Assembly: GCA_900547565.1 (NCBI GenBank)
Contig: URHI01000001.1
Coordinates: 5,838 to 69,837, forward strand
Direction of reading: 5' to 3'
Source: an uncultured Eubacteriales bacterium
Lineage (GTDB): Bacteria; Bacillota; Clostridia; Oscillospirales; CAG-272
Length of the DNA: 64,000 nt
The notes beneath the pieces were generated by a model. It did no database searches, had not been told where the DNA came from, and saw only the letters and a list, made by a program, of their open reading frames with translations. The translations under genes and the position numbers were made by a program. Shown here piece by piece: positions 1-8,886 of the stretch (its first letter is position 1; each line of letters begins with the position of its first letter).

Positions 1-78
1 GTACGACTGCCCGAGCAGGGCGACGGAGGTGTGTGTGAGATCAGAACCTCCAGCGGAAATATAAACTTAACCCAATAA
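1..78 (+). CDS. C-terminal fragment of a CDS entering from the left edge
   Basis: Frame 1 is open from the window edge to a TAA at 76-78 and encodes about 25 residues ending in TSSGNINLTQ. The pattern of an alternating strand followed by TSSGNI resembles the repeated beta-strands of DUF4097-type (adhesin-like) proteins, but the fragment is too short to be sure. It is followed directly by a hairpin terminator, as expected for a real gene end. Only the tail is visible and no function can be given. Confidence 0.4.
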   Translation, partial: VRLPEQGDGGVCEIRTSSGNINLTQ

Positions 79-85
79 CGGACAA

Positions 86-123
86 AAAGCTCTGACGGAC
101 GATCTTTATCCGCCAGAGCTTTT
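86..123 (-). terminator. Bidirectional rho-independent terminator
   Basis: Arms AAAGCTCTGaCGG (86-98) and CCGcCAGAGCTTT (about 110-123) form a stem flanked by A-runs and T-runs on both sides. It lies between the + strand gene fragment at 1-78 and the end of the - strand sugar operon, so it probably stops transcription from both directions. Confidence 0.75.
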
Positions 124-175
124 ATCATATCCTAAGGATGGCTGATTAAATCCCCTTCCCTGTCACAGCCTTCGC

Positions 176-1327
176 TCAGAGCTTGCTTGCAAACTCCGCC
201 GCCTGCTCCTCGGTCATATCCGGGTCTACATTTATGTAAACCGTACGGCTGAGTATGTCAAGCGTGCGAGGGCACATATCTGTGGTATAGTCGGTTCTCA
301 GCCCCTGATTTTCCTTCATCAGGAAGGGATCCATAGCCGGGTGCGACGCTCCCTTTTTATTCAGTATGAAAGTCCAGTTGGAATATACGTGCTTTCCGGT
401 GTCGATAGGCAGCTTGGTGTGGCAGGGTGCATTCTCCGCAAAGCGGCGTGCCTCAGCCTCACTATCAAACTGAAGCGCCAGCGTAGTTCCGCAGTCACCA
501 TCAATATCATTGGAGGGAATACATTTGTACTTGGCGCCGATAGTCTGCATCATTATGCGCTTGTTGCGGCGCAGATCTGCAAGTATGCCGTCAAGACGGT
601 CAAGCTGAACCGACAGTATTGCACCGCTGAACTCGTTGGCACGGTACTCGGTACCGGCAAACACCGGCTCGGAAATGTCATCGAGCTGATTGCCGAAATA
701 TGCTATAGCACAGCTGTCATGATATATCAGCGCCCGTTCGTAGATGCGGCGGTCAGAGGTTATGAGAGCACCTCCCTCTCCGGCAGAAACAATCTTGTAA
801 TAGTTGAAGCTGAACGCGCCGACATCGCCGATAGTGGCAAGTCTGCGGCCATGATAAGCACCGCCGTCTGCCTGGCAGGCGTCCTCAATAACGTGTATTC
901 CATGCCTCCGGGCGATATCGCAAATTGCATCCATATTGCAGGGGAAGCCCTGAATGTGCACCGGCATGACCGCACGGGTGGCGGGGCCGATCTTTTTTTC
1001 AAAATCAGCGGGATCAAGCGTGCAGGATTCGTCTATCTCGGCCAGCACGGGAATAGCGCCTACTGCCAGTACAGCCATAGCGGAGGCTATATATGTATAC
1101 GCCGGAACTATGACCTCATCGCCGGGGCCTATGCCAAGACCGACCAACCCGCTTATAAGTGCGCCCATACCGGACGTCATCATAACAGCATAATCGGCGC
1201 CGGTTATTTTCTTCATCTTCTCCTCACATGTATAGACCGTCTTAAGTATAGTATCGGTCTTGAAGAACTTTCTGCTGTTTACCACCGCCTCAACGGCAGC
1301 GACTTCTTCCTTGCCTATTCTGTACAT
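176..1327 (-). CDS. DegT/DnrJ/EryC1/StrS-family PLP-dependent aminotransferase
   Basis: A fold-type I PLP enzyme of 383 residues, the normal length for the sugar aminotransferase (DegT/ArnB) family. Visible family marks are the phosphate-binding TSGMGAL segment near residue 51, the EDACQ motif near 148-152 (Asp contacting the PLP ring nitrogen) and the Schiff-base lysine at about K178 in FNYYKIVSAGEGG. It should be cytoplasmic and could aminate a keto-sugar or catalyse a related step. It is the last gene of the - strand operon, 14 bp after the upstream isomerase-like gene. Genes for making an NDP-keto-sugar are absent nearby, so a catabolic or cyclitol-related substrate is as likely as antigen biosynthesis. 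Confidence 0.88.
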   Translation of the reverse strand: MYRIGKEEVAAVEAVVNSRKFFKTDTILKTVYTCEEKMKKITGADYAVMMTSGMGALISGLVGLGIGPGDEVIVPAYTYIASAMAVLAVGAIPVLAEIDESCTLDPADFEKKIGPATRAVMPVHIQGFPCNMDAICDIARRHGIHVIEDACQADGGAYHGRRLATIGDVGAFSFNYYKIVSAGEGGALITSDRRIYERALIYHDSCAIAYFGNQLDDISEPVFAGTEYRANEFSGAILSVQLDRLDGILADLRRNKRIMMQTIGAKYKCIPSNDIDGDCGTTLALQFDSEAEARRFAENAPCHTKLPIDTGKHVYSNWTFILNKKGASHPAMDPFLMKENQGLRTDYTTDMCPRTLDILSRTVYINVDPDMTEEQAAEFASKL

Positions 1328-1341
1328 AGCTGATTTCTCCT

Positions 1342-2172
1342 TTACCAGTTTTCGTTGAGATACTTGAGGCTGATAGCTGCACTCTCTTTGTTTGTATATC
1401 TTGTCTTGTCAAGCTCGGCACAGAGATAGCCGCCGTAGTTAACGCTCTTGAGCACGCGGAACACGCCCGGGAAATCTACAATACCCTCTCCCAGCTCGCG
1501 GAAGTTGCTGTACACCTCAACACCTATAGTCTGATCAATACCTCTGACGTCCATGTCGCCGGTTATATCCTTGAGATGCACAAACTTTATGCGCTCTTTG
1601 TACCTGTCGAACATGGTAACGGGGTCGCACTTGCCGGCAACCAGATGGGCAGTGTCGGGACCGAAGCCGACCAGCTCGGGATCTGTATTCTGCATAATAA
1701 AATCGATCTCATTTTCGTACATTATCGACGAATTGAAGTGCGGGTGCACACAGGGCGTGATGCCGTACTCGCGGCAGATTTTGGCCACCTCAATTGTGGT
1801 GTTCAGAGCGTAGCGCATGTGCTCGTTGTCGGCGAGGTTGGTGTACGGCTCGGGGCGGCTCGGGAACATGGCACTCTGCAGGCTTATGGTCTTTATTCCG
1901 TTCTTGGCAACAAAGCCTATGCGATCCTTAAGCCCTATAACGTCGTTTTCGTAGTTGCCCTTAAGATGAAAGTAAAAGCTGACCGGGTGTACGTCATACT
2001 CGTCTGTTATGGCCTTGAAGTCGGCAAAATCGTTTATAAATGTGTCTATAAAAGCGCGCACGCTTTCAAAATATTTAAAGCCCACTGCGCTCATATCGGC
2101 ACAGGACTGTATAAATTCTTCGCGTGTTTTGGTACCCCATGGCCACTGGGCGTATGCGAACTGATTTGACAT
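1342..2172 (-). CDS. Sugar phosphate isomerase/epimerase (xylose-isomerase-like TIM barrel)
   Basis: A 276-residue protein of the AP_endonuc_2 / IolE-IolI-like superfamily. Supporting segments are HPHFNSS near residue 143, GPDTAHLVAGKCDP near 191, FVHLKDI near 217 and a C-terminal CAELDKT; these supply the Glu/Asp/His metal ligands typical of the fold. The ATG at 2172 has the Shine-Dalgarno AAGGAG about 9 bp upstream. It lies 5 bp after the ceramidase-like gene and 14 bp before the aminotransferase, so it is co-transcribed. The exact substrate (keto-sugar, inosose or tagatose/psicose type) cannot be read from sequence. Confidence 0.85.
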   Translation of the reverse strand: MSNQFAYAQWPWGTKTREEFIQSCADMSAVGFKYFESVRAFIDTFINDFADFKAITDEYDVHPVSFYFHLKGNYENDVIGLKDRIGFVAKNGIKTISLQSAMFPSRPEPYTNLADNEHMRYALNTTIEVAKICREYGITPCVHPHFNSSIMYENEIDFIMQNTDPELVGFGPDTAHLVAGKCDPVTMFDRYKERIKFVHLKDITGDMDVRGIDQTIGVEVYSNFRELGEGIVDFPGVFRVLKSVNYGGYLCAELDKTRYTNKESAAISLKYLNENW

Positions 2173-2177
2173 GATGT

Positions 2178-3494
2178 TTATTTTCTCCTTTTGAATAATT
2201 CGATAAGCAATGAAAGATTTTGTTTAATAAGCAGACTGTCCGAATCGTCTGTAAGTCCGAAGGCCTTGCCAAAGCGGAAGGTGCCTATCTCATATCCGCC
2301 GCGGCATATTTCTTCCTTATTGGGCAGATAGACGTTGGAGCCGTTTGTATTGCAAATGCACAGCGTATCGTCAAAGGGGCTGTAATGGCGAAGCCGCATG
2401 GCAATGACCGAAAACAGCTCAAACGGGAACGGCACTATGGCGATACCTCCAACTGCGACTATTACCTGCTCGTAGCTATACTCAGTTTCAGGCTTTTTGC
2501 CTTGCTTGTATATATCCAGCATATCCAGCACGTGACGGTATTCAAGATATTTGAGATTTGTCAGCTTGGACGGGTCGGGATACCGTGCGAGGATATCGGA
2601 CAGCTCATTCTCGAGATACTCACGTGAGGGAAGCGGGCAATATGGCAGCGTTACGGTACCGGTAATGACATCTATCACGGCATCGTCACGATAATCGGAT
2701 ATTCCCTGCCGGGCCCGCAGTGCATCGGCCGCGGCAACAGCTCCCACCTCGGCGACATATGTGATATCGGCCGTGGTTTTTCCGTTGCTCAGGCGCGGCC
2801 CGACATCACCCGACGCGGCGTTAAAAAACATAGCAAGCCCGCCGTATTCGCGCTCCAGTGCATCAGTCATAGGACCGGGCCAGTCGCGCGTGACCTCGTG
2901 GTTACAGCCGGCACAGGTTCCGTGGCAACCGTAATGAACTATATTGACCAGCTGTGATCCGTCATCGCGTACCAACGACAGCACCGTCAGCCTCGGGTCA
3001 AAAGGTCCCCATGGGTTTTGTCCCAGGTGAACGTTGGACTCGGGATCTATCTCACGGCGGTTGATACCCAGGCGGCTCTCGGTCTGTCCGACACCAAGCC
3101 TTACCCTGCAGAGTGAGCCTGCAGCTGCGGCAACCGCTTTGAGAGTTTGAGGCATAAGTATTTCGTCGACAAACTTGTAGTCAATACCGCCCCAGCCCTC
3201 CATATCGGAAGCATTGGGTGCCGAGTGCGTGTGCGTGGCAGACGCCACAATGCGCGATTTTGACAGTCCGGTCAATGCGGCTGCTTCGCTTCTCATACGG
3301 TCGGCAACCTCGTTGGCCAAAAGCCCCATATCGCAGTCTATGAACACAACGCTCTCATGACTGTCCGTCAGATAGAGCACATTCACGTTTATATCATCGT
3401 TGACAGAAGTTGCCTCGACGCCCGGCTTATAGCCGAACAGGCATGTGCCCAGCGGCGGGGTTATTTTTTCTCTTGCCACACCGGCAAATAACAT
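2178..3494 (-). CDS. Neutral/alkaline non-lysosomal ceramidase-like protein
   Basis: The N-terminus (AREKITPPLG) and the SATHTHSAPN motif near residue 88-97, with metal-binding histidines, identify the neutral-ceramidase N-terminal domain family. At 438 residues it corresponds to the single-domain bacterial form and lacks the C-terminal domain of true ceramidases. No signal peptide is evident, so it is probably cytoplasmic, and the substrate is more likely a carbohydrate-related amide or ester than a sphingolipid. Proteins of this family commonly sit in carbohydrate gene clusters. RBS GAAAGGA precedes the ATG. It follows the MBL lipoprotein gene by 27 bp in the same operon. Confidence 0.8.
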   Translation of the reverse strand: MLFAGVAREKITPPLGTCLFGYKPGVEATSVNDDINVNVLYLTDSHESVVFIDCDMGLLANEVADRMRSEAAALTGLSKSRIVASATHTHSAPNASDMEGWGGIDYKFVDEILMPQTLKAVAAAAGSLCRVRLGVGQTESRLGINRREIDPESNVHLGQNPWGPFDPRLTVLSLVRDDGSQLVNIVHYGCHGTCAGCNHEVTRDWPGPMTDALEREYGGLAMFFNAASGDVGPRLSNGKTTADITYVAEVGAVAAADALRARQGISDYRDDAVIDVITGTVTLPYCPLPSREYLENELSDILARYPDPSKLTNLKYLEYRHVLDMLDIYKQGKKPETEYSYEQVIVAVGGIAIVPFPFELFSVIAMRLRHYSPFDDTLCICNTNGSNVYLPNKEEICRGGYEIGTFRFGKAFGLTDDSDSLLIKQNLSLLIELFKRRK

Positions 3495-3521
3495 ATGATC
3501 AGATCCTTTCCGGACAAGCCG

Positions 3522-5324
3522 TCAGTTATATATTTCGTTGCCCCGGTTTGGGGTATACGGCAGCGACAACGTGACGTTTCTGCCGTCGGCATAGAATATC
3601 TCAAGCACGTTCAGCTTGTTTACAAGATAATAATTCTGATAGTATTCAGACAGCGTACTGCTTGCCGAGGCCAGCTGTACGGCTTTTTCCTCGCTGTTCG
3701 GCCACAGTATTACCGAAGGATCGACATGCTTATAAAACTCCACCGATGCCGCAACATATCCGTGATGCGCCACCTGCATGATATCGCTCTTGAGATAGTC
3801 TCCGAAGCGATCGATCATGATCTTGCAGCCTTCCTTGAGTATATCGCCGAGTATCATAACTGTCTGACCGCCGGCTTTGATGCGCGTCACCATACTGGTG
3901 TTATTGAACTTGGCAATAGGGTCGGGATACATATCCTCCTGCGTATACAGCACCTCAAGTTCAAGTCCCTTGAGCCTGACCGGTTCTCCGGTGTGCAGCT
4001 TGACCAGCTTAAAGCCGCCAACCGCCTGACTTGCGGCCTGGTATTTTTCCGCCATAAAATAATGCGGTTCGTCCGAATTCATAACGGAGGTATACGACGG
4101 AGTATTGCACAGGAAATATTTGACTTCAACCTTTGAACCGTATTTGCAGCAGAAGTCATACAAATTGGCATAATGGTCCCAGTGCTCGTGTGTCAACAGC
4201 CACGCCGAGATGACTATTTTGCCGTCAGGACGCTCGTTAAGTGTGTTCAGCAGGTTGTACAGACGGTCAAAATCACCGTTTACGTTGCCGCCGCTGTCGT
4301 AGATCAGAAATGAACCGTCCTCCAGCGTGACAATATAGCACATTCCTATGTTTTTTCCGCCTGTGTAGTCCAATATCATCTGCGTGACCTTGATATTGGT
4401 AATTGGCGTATATTCCTCGTCCTCAACAAAATTGGTTTCGGACAGCGGCGCCGATACCAACCGCGTCACACCGTTACACGGCGAGAACGACACGTAAATC
4501 ACGGTGTCCTTTGCCGCGCTTTTGTAGCATATGAAGCGGTTATCGGTTATACTGTTTTCATACACCCGCTCGTACCCGGACGCGGCGAGCGTGCTCTCGT
4601 ACGCCTCAAAGTCGGACAGCGAGGTATCAGTGTAGTACCATAACAGATTGTTATCGTTGCAGTCAGTGGTGCCTGTCAGCCGACCGGCTGTGAAGGCGGG
4701 AATATCAACTCTCCAGGTATACTCTTTTTTCAGCTGGACAAGGTCGCCTGCAAGCTCGAGAGCCTGCGATTTGGTTGAATAGTTAAGTTTGAAATATGTA
4801 GTAAAGCTGTCAATAGCCGACGACAGTGAGGTAAGGTTCCAGCCGAATATGACCAGCTTGTTCCCCCTGACACCGAAGCCGTACTGATTGATTGCCATAT
4901 CCGCCATAAATTCGGCAGACTCGGCGCGGTTGGTTTCGCCGATCAGTATTTCGTGCTCGGAGGAGTGATCTTCCGATGCGCCCACAGCATCACTTTTGAG
5001 CTTGATCGACACATTTGAATAGTTCAGAAAGGTGTTGGCCATTTGCTGTGCCATAGTGCGGACGGTATCGTCACCTGAGCGGTATACTATGACAAAATCG
5101 GTCTTGCCGTCCTTGACAAAGGATAGCGGCTCGGCCGCCGGCACCGTGGTATCATCCGTCGGTGCGGTGGTGTTCTCAACGGACGCCGTTGTGCTGCCCG
5201 ACACTTCCGGAGTTGTATCTCCGGACGTTGTGTCGGCAGGGACATTATTGTTATTGCACCCAGCAGCCAGCATTGACAGTGTAAGCAGCGCTGCTATCAG
5301 GGTGGAAAATCTGATTTTTTTCAT
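3522..5324 (-). CDS. Lipoprotein: alpha/beta module fused to metallo-beta-lactamase (ComEC-like) hydrolase
   Basis: Lipoprotein of 600 residues. The signal peptide ends at a lipobox LAAGC (Cys23) and is followed by a Thr-rich linker to about residue 65. Residues about 70-195 form an alpha/beta module with the signature EILIGETNR (125-133), shared with the alkaline-phosphatase and GDPD lipoproteins of this window. Residues about 315-600 are a metallo-beta-lactamase fold with THEHWDH (378-384), ILGD and AHHG, most like the extracellular hydrolase domain of ComEC. It should be anchored outside the membrane. It lies 8 bp after the solute-binding lipoprotein gene, a pairing repeated elsewhere in the window. 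The substrate is unknown; a phosphodiester or glycan-linked ester is possible. Confidence 0.8.
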   Translation of the reverse strand: MKKIRFSTLIAALLTLSMLAAGCNNNNVPADTTSGDTTPEVSGSTTASVENTTAPTDDTTVPAAEPLSFVKDGKTDFVIVYRSGDDTVRTMAQQMANTFLNYSNVSIKLKSDAVGASEDHSSEHEILIGETNRAESAEFMADMAINQYGFGVRGNKLVIFGWNLTSLSSAIDSFTTYFKLNYSTKSQALELAGDLVQLKKEYTWRVDIPAFTAGRLTGTTDCNDNNLLWYYTDTSLSDFEAYESTLAASGYERVYENSITDNRFICYKSAAKDTVIYVSFSPCNGVTRLVSAPLSETNFVEDEEYTPITNIKVTQMILDYTGGKNIGMCYIVTLEDGSFLIYDSGGNVNGDFDRLYNLLNTLNERPDGKIVISAWLLTHEHWDHYANLYDFCCKYGSKVEVKYFLCNTPSYTSVMNSDEPHYFMAEKYQAASQAVGGFKLVKLHTGEPVRLKGLELEVLYTQEDMYPDPIAKFNNTSMVTRIKAGGQTVMILGDILKEGCKIMIDRFGDYLKSDIMQVAHHGYVAASVEFYKHVDPSVILWPNSEEKAVQLASASSTLSEYYQNYYLVNKLNVLEIFYADGRNVTLSLPYTPNRGNEIYN

Positions 5325-5332
5325 TTAATACC

Positions 5333-6838
5333 TTAGCTTATTTTTTTGAATGCTTCTACAAACTGGTCGAGCTTGTTGCTCCACAGCTTGCTTGAGGTTT
5401 TATAATATGATGCAAAGTTTGACGACTGCTGGGTAGCGCAAAGCTCGGTCAGACGCGGCCCACAGTTATATATCAACCCGAAATCATATCTGATGCCTGC
5501 ACGTATGATCTCCAGCATCTCGGCCTGCTCGGCATCCTCGGCATATTTGTACTTGAGCGCCTTGTCGAAGGTTTCGGGTGTCACATATCGCCAGCTTTCG
5601 GCACACAGCGCCTCGGCTATCATGCCCGACATAGCAGGGTCGCGCGCGGTCTTCATGACCTCGACTGCCGATGCGGCATTGTCGCTGAGCGTGTAATAAT
5701 CCGGCTGAGCCTCGTTATACTTGGGCAGAGGAATTATGCCGTAGGTATCGTCCATATCGGTGAACACGCCCATAAGCGCTGTAACAAGCTGACCTGGCAT
5801 CATGAGCGCCTGTCCGTTCTTGAACATGGTGTAGTAGCCCTGCTTCCAGTCAAAGAATGAATAACAGCCGGGGGTATTGTACATGAGGTCGTATATCTTG
5901 GCGCTTATGTCTATCCACTTTTCCTGATCAGGATCAAGTATAGGCATACCGTCAGCATTGTGCTTGACTGAAATGGCATCAAACGACGCCTGGAATGCCA
6001 TGGGATAACCGGTACACTGAAGCGCACAGCCATATGTATCGCTCTCGTCACGGATACCGTTTCCGTCGTCAATGTAGACGTTGCTGAGCACCGTCAGAAA
6101 CTTTTCATAAGTCCACTCACCACGGGACACTGTGGCATAAATGCCGTCAAGCCCATACTCCTTAGCCATGGCACGGTTGAAATAAATGCCGTACATGGAC
6201 TCAATATATGACTGTACGATATCTCCGACAATGAAATACGTCTCTCCGCCTATGCTGAGCTCATCATAAGCAACATTATTCCACCATTCGCGTGAAATAT
6301 CAATGTTATCCACCTGGGAGAAGGGCAAAAAGCAGTCCTGTGTGATGAGCAGTGCCGACCATGAAGCACGCTGCGCAATAAGGTCAAAGCTGTCCTCTGT
6401 AGCTCCGGACGTCACTATGTTTTTGATCTTGTTATTGAGATCCTGATTGGTGTCGGTGGAAAAGTCAAATCGCACACCGAAGCGGTCCTCAACTGCAAGT
6501 TGTGCGGCGTGAATGGCACTTTGAATAGCGTCACCGCCGTGTGATTCCACAATAAAGTCGTCTACCGCAGGGCTGTAATTCTGAATCAGAATACGGTAGA
6601 TTGCATTGTTGTAATTGGCTTCGGGGAGGTTATCCTGAACATCGGCGCGGTTGGTAACGGCAGTGGTTGTATCGGCCGGCGTGGTTGTATCGTTCTGAGT
6701 TTCCGACGAATCCGGCGAGACGCTCTGGCTGTCACCCGGAGTGGTGGTATCGTCGTTGGGATTAACCGTGGGCTTTGTACATGCTGCAAAGCAAATCAGC
6801 ATACAGCACATGATCAGTAGAGTAATAGTGCGTTTCAT
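5333..6838 (-). CDS. Extracellular solute-binding lipoprotein (family 1-like)
   Basis: A 501-residue lipoprotein. The chosen ATG at 6838 has AGGAGAGG about 6 bp upstream and starts the signal peptide with lipobox CFAAC (Cys20). An in-frame upstream start would add 19 residues before the signal peptide and is unlikely. A long DTTTP-type linker follows, then a two-lobed binding-protein fold (WWNNVAYDEL, IGGETYF, YGIIPLPKYNEAQ, SAVEVMKTA). The YGIIPLPK and EQAEMLEI segments match the lipoprotein at 17884-19362 and the sigma-fusion at 23352. No ABC permease or ATPase lies in this operon, so it either serves a remote transporter or acts as a surface receptor for the neighbouring hydrolase. Confidence 0.85.
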   Translation of the reverse strand: MKRTITLLIMCCMLICFAACTKPTVNPNDDTTTPGDSQSVSPDSSETQNDTTTPADTTTAVTNRADVQDNLPEANYNNAIYRILIQNYSPAVDDFIVESHGGDAIQSAIHAAQLAVEDRFGVRFDFSTDTNQDLNNKIKNIVTSGATEDSFDLIAQRASWSALLITQDCFLPFSQVDNIDISREWWNNVAYDELSIGGETYFIVGDIVQSYIESMYGIYFNRAMAKEYGLDGIYATVSRGEWTYEKFLTVLSNVYIDDGNGIRDESDTYGCALQCTGYPMAFQASFDAISVKHNADGMPILDPDQEKWIDISAKIYDLMYNTPGCYSFFDWKQGYYTMFKNGQALMMPGQLVTALMGVFTDMDDTYGIIPLPKYNEAQPDYYTLSDNAASAVEVMKTARDPAMSGMIAEALCAESWRYVTPETFDKALKYKYAEDAEQAEMLEIIRAGIRYDFGLIYNCGPRLTELCATQQSSNFASYYKTSSKLWSNKLDQFVEAFKKIS

Positions 6839-6984
6839 AAAATCCTCTCCTAAAAATAATTTGAACGGATTTGACAGCGTCTTTTCGGACGACACCGTGC
6901 CGCTCTGACATCCGGAGCTTAAGACGCCGGCGCTCCTGACGTATTGGCGGCCGCCGCAAGCGGCACGGTATGGCCCTATTACAG
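6839..6984. other. 146-bp gap inside the sugar operon
   Basis: This is the only sizeable gap in the - strand operon. It holds GC-rich inverted segments around the GCCGCTTGCGGC sequence (- strand) and the strong RBS of the lipoprotein gene. I could not find a convincing -35/-10 pair, so the lipoprotein and enzymes downstream probably depend on the 12.1 kb promoter, perhaps with processing or partial termination here. Confidence 0.35.
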
Positions 6985-7833
6985 TTATGCTTCTCGACCG
7001 TATTGTCTTGACTCGCTTCGATATTCTGACGGCGTCATGCCGCAGTATTGCTTGAATATCCTGCTGAATTTCTTGCCTTGACTCATACCGCAGGCATCAC
7101 CCACTTCGCGTATGGTCAGCGGTGAGCCTTCAAGCAGATATTTTGCCTCATCAATACGGCAATTATTGAGATACTGAAGAAATGTAAGTCCGGTCGATGC
7201 CTTGAACACACGGCAGAAGCTGGTGCGTTCATAGCCTGCGACCGAGGCTACCGAGGAAATGGAAATGTCCTCGGCAAAATGCTGATCGATGTAGTTAAGC
7301 GCCACCTGCACGTTCTGCAGATACTGCAGGTGACCCTTGCGCTTGCGCGTTACCGTGCCTATTGTAGGCAGGCTGCGGCACAGAAGTGATGCCATAAGCA
7401 TGACATAACCCTGGAGCGCCCAGCTGGTATCCGGCGACTGTTGTTCCTTGAGTTTTTCCTCAAGTATGAGTCCAAGCAAGCGGGCAAGCTCGGCCGTCCA
7501 GCGTTGGCCGTCGTTAAGACGTATTACATGCTCAGGGCAGCAATGCGTCAGAAACCAGCTGAATTCCTCGCCGAGCATATGCTCTCCGACGATTATCAGC
7601 ATTTTTTCGGCATCTGCATGCGGCTGCTCCAGCCGATGCTCTTCCGCGCTGTTGACAAATATGACCTCTCCGGGGTTGGCAGTTACCTTTTCACCTTCCA
7701 CTTCCATGTGTACCCGTCCGCTTATGCACCAATTCAGCTCGATCTCCTTGTGCCAGTGGTACGGAAATGACGGACCGGCGGCAATGGATACCTGATACTT
7801 TTTTTCTTTTCTGAGTGGTGGCTGATACATCAT
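6985..7833 (-). CDS. AraC-family transcriptional regulator with cupin sensor
   Basis: A 282-residue regulator. The N-terminal half is a cupin (PYHWHKEIELNW, GEVIFVNSAEEHRL) that normally binds a small carbohydrate effector. The C-terminal ~100 residues carry two helix-turn-helix motifs: ISISSVASVAGYERTSFCRVF, then TIREVGDACGMSQGKKFSRIF followed by GMTPSEYR. It lies within the sugar operon, 23 bp after the PfkB kinase, and precedes the lipoprotein gene by 146 bp. It is the obvious candidate regulator of this operon. Its binding site cannot be located from one copy. Confidence 0.88.
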   Translation of the reverse strand: MMYQPPLRKEKKYQVSIAAGPSFPYHWHKEIELNWCISGRVHMEVEGEKVTANPGEVIFVNSAEEHRLEQPHADAEKMLIIVGEHMLGEEFSWFLTHCCPEHVIRLNDGQRWTAELARLLGLILEEKLKEQQSPDTSWALQGYVMLMASLLCRSLPTIGTVTRKRKGHLQYLQNVQVALNYIDQHFAEDISISSVASVAGYERTSFCRVFKASTGLTFLQYLNNCRIDEAKYLLEGSPLTIREVGDACGMSQGKKFSRIFKQYCGMTPSEYRSESRQYGREA

Positions 7834-7856
7834 AGCGTGTTTACCTCCGTTGCGGT

Positions 7857-8885
7857 TTACAGTGAAATTTTACCGACTCGGATCTCGGGCTGCGACCATG
7901 CGGCCGCCTGCTTTTCCATTTCGGCAATTTCACTGATGCCGTCCGATGCTCCCGCAGTGAGCAGTGAGCAATTCGCGGCCAGCGTTCCCAGCTTCATTGC
8001 CGCGTCGAGCGTGTATCCGCGGAACGCGCCCAAAAGGACTCCGGAACAGAAGGCGTCACCTGCACCGGTGGTGGAGGCAATTGCCTCGCGCGGCACGCCG
8101 TAGACCGTTGCTTTGACGTAATTGCCCTGCGCGTCCACGCCGTAGCTTGCCAACTTGGAGTGAATTACCACCCACTCGCTGACTCCACACTCACGCAGAG
8201 CGCGGAAAACTGACGGCAGATTATCTTCGATTATACCACTGTCCCCCGACAGCTGTATACCCGTCGTACGTTCAGCTTCAAGCTCATTGATAATGCAGTA
8301 ATCCGTGTATTTGAGTGCCGGCATGACTATGCCGCGAAAGCGCGTGCTGTTCTCACTGACGATATCAACCGAGGTTTTGAGTCCGCGCTCCTTTGCGCCT
8401 GCCAGCAGGCGGGCCAGTTTTGTTCCGTATTCGGCATCCGGGGCATCCAGCGCCTTAAGCAGAAGTATGTAGCCTATGTGAAGCAGTCCTTCATAGTCGT
8501 CAAGCTCAAGACAGCTCTCGTCAAAGTTTTCGTTTGCCCCCGCAAACTGGAAGAACGTGCGTGTATTGTTCTGCTTTTCGTACATAACGTCGGTAAATGA
8601 CGTCTGACCGCTGATCTTTATTCCGCTGACATCGATGTTTTCATACGCGCTCAACACGTCCAATATAAAGCGTCCCTGCTGATCGTCGCCTACAAGCCCC
8701 GCGGCGTATAACGGAAGCTCGGGATCCATTCTGGCAAGATCCTGTATGCAGTTGCAGACAAGTCCGCCAGGAGCCAAAGACAGCTCGCTGATGTTGGCCA
8801 GTGTAGAAGGTGCGGGGTATGCGTCCAGCCGTTTGAGCTGATCTGCTATAATGCTTCCTGCACAGATTATCCCTCTTTTTTTCAT
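7857..8885 (-). CDS. PfkB-family carbohydrate kinase
   Basis: A ribokinase-fold kinase of 342 residues. The N-terminal glycine-rich region (SLAPGGLVCNC) and the C-terminal signature TTGAGDAFCSGVLLG, with the catalytic Asp and anion hole, place it in the PfkB family. The ATG at 8885 is preferred over an in-frame GTG at 8897 because GGGTGAGAG precedes it. It begins 1 bp after the stop of the xylose isomerase gene, implying translational coupling. It would phosphorylate the keto-sugar or sugar made by the neighbouring isomerases; the acceptor sugar is not evident. Confidence 0.88.
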   Translation of the reverse strand: MKKRGIICAGSIIADQLKRLDAYPAPSTLANISELSLAPGGLVCNCIQDLARMDPELPLYAAGLVGDDQQGRFILDVLSAYENIDVSGIKISGQTSFTDVMYEKQNNTRTFFQFAGANENFDESCLELDDYEGLLHIGYILLLKALDAPDAEYGTKLARLLAGAKERGLKTSVDIVSENSTRFRGIVMPALKYTDYCIINELEAERTTGIQLSGDSGIIEDNLPSVFRALRECGVSEWVVIHSKLASYGVDAQGNYVKATVYGVPREAIASTTGAGDAFCSGVLLGAFRGYTLDAAMKLGTLAANCSLLTAGASDGISEIAEMEKQAAAWSQPEIRVGKISL

Positions 8886-8886
8886 T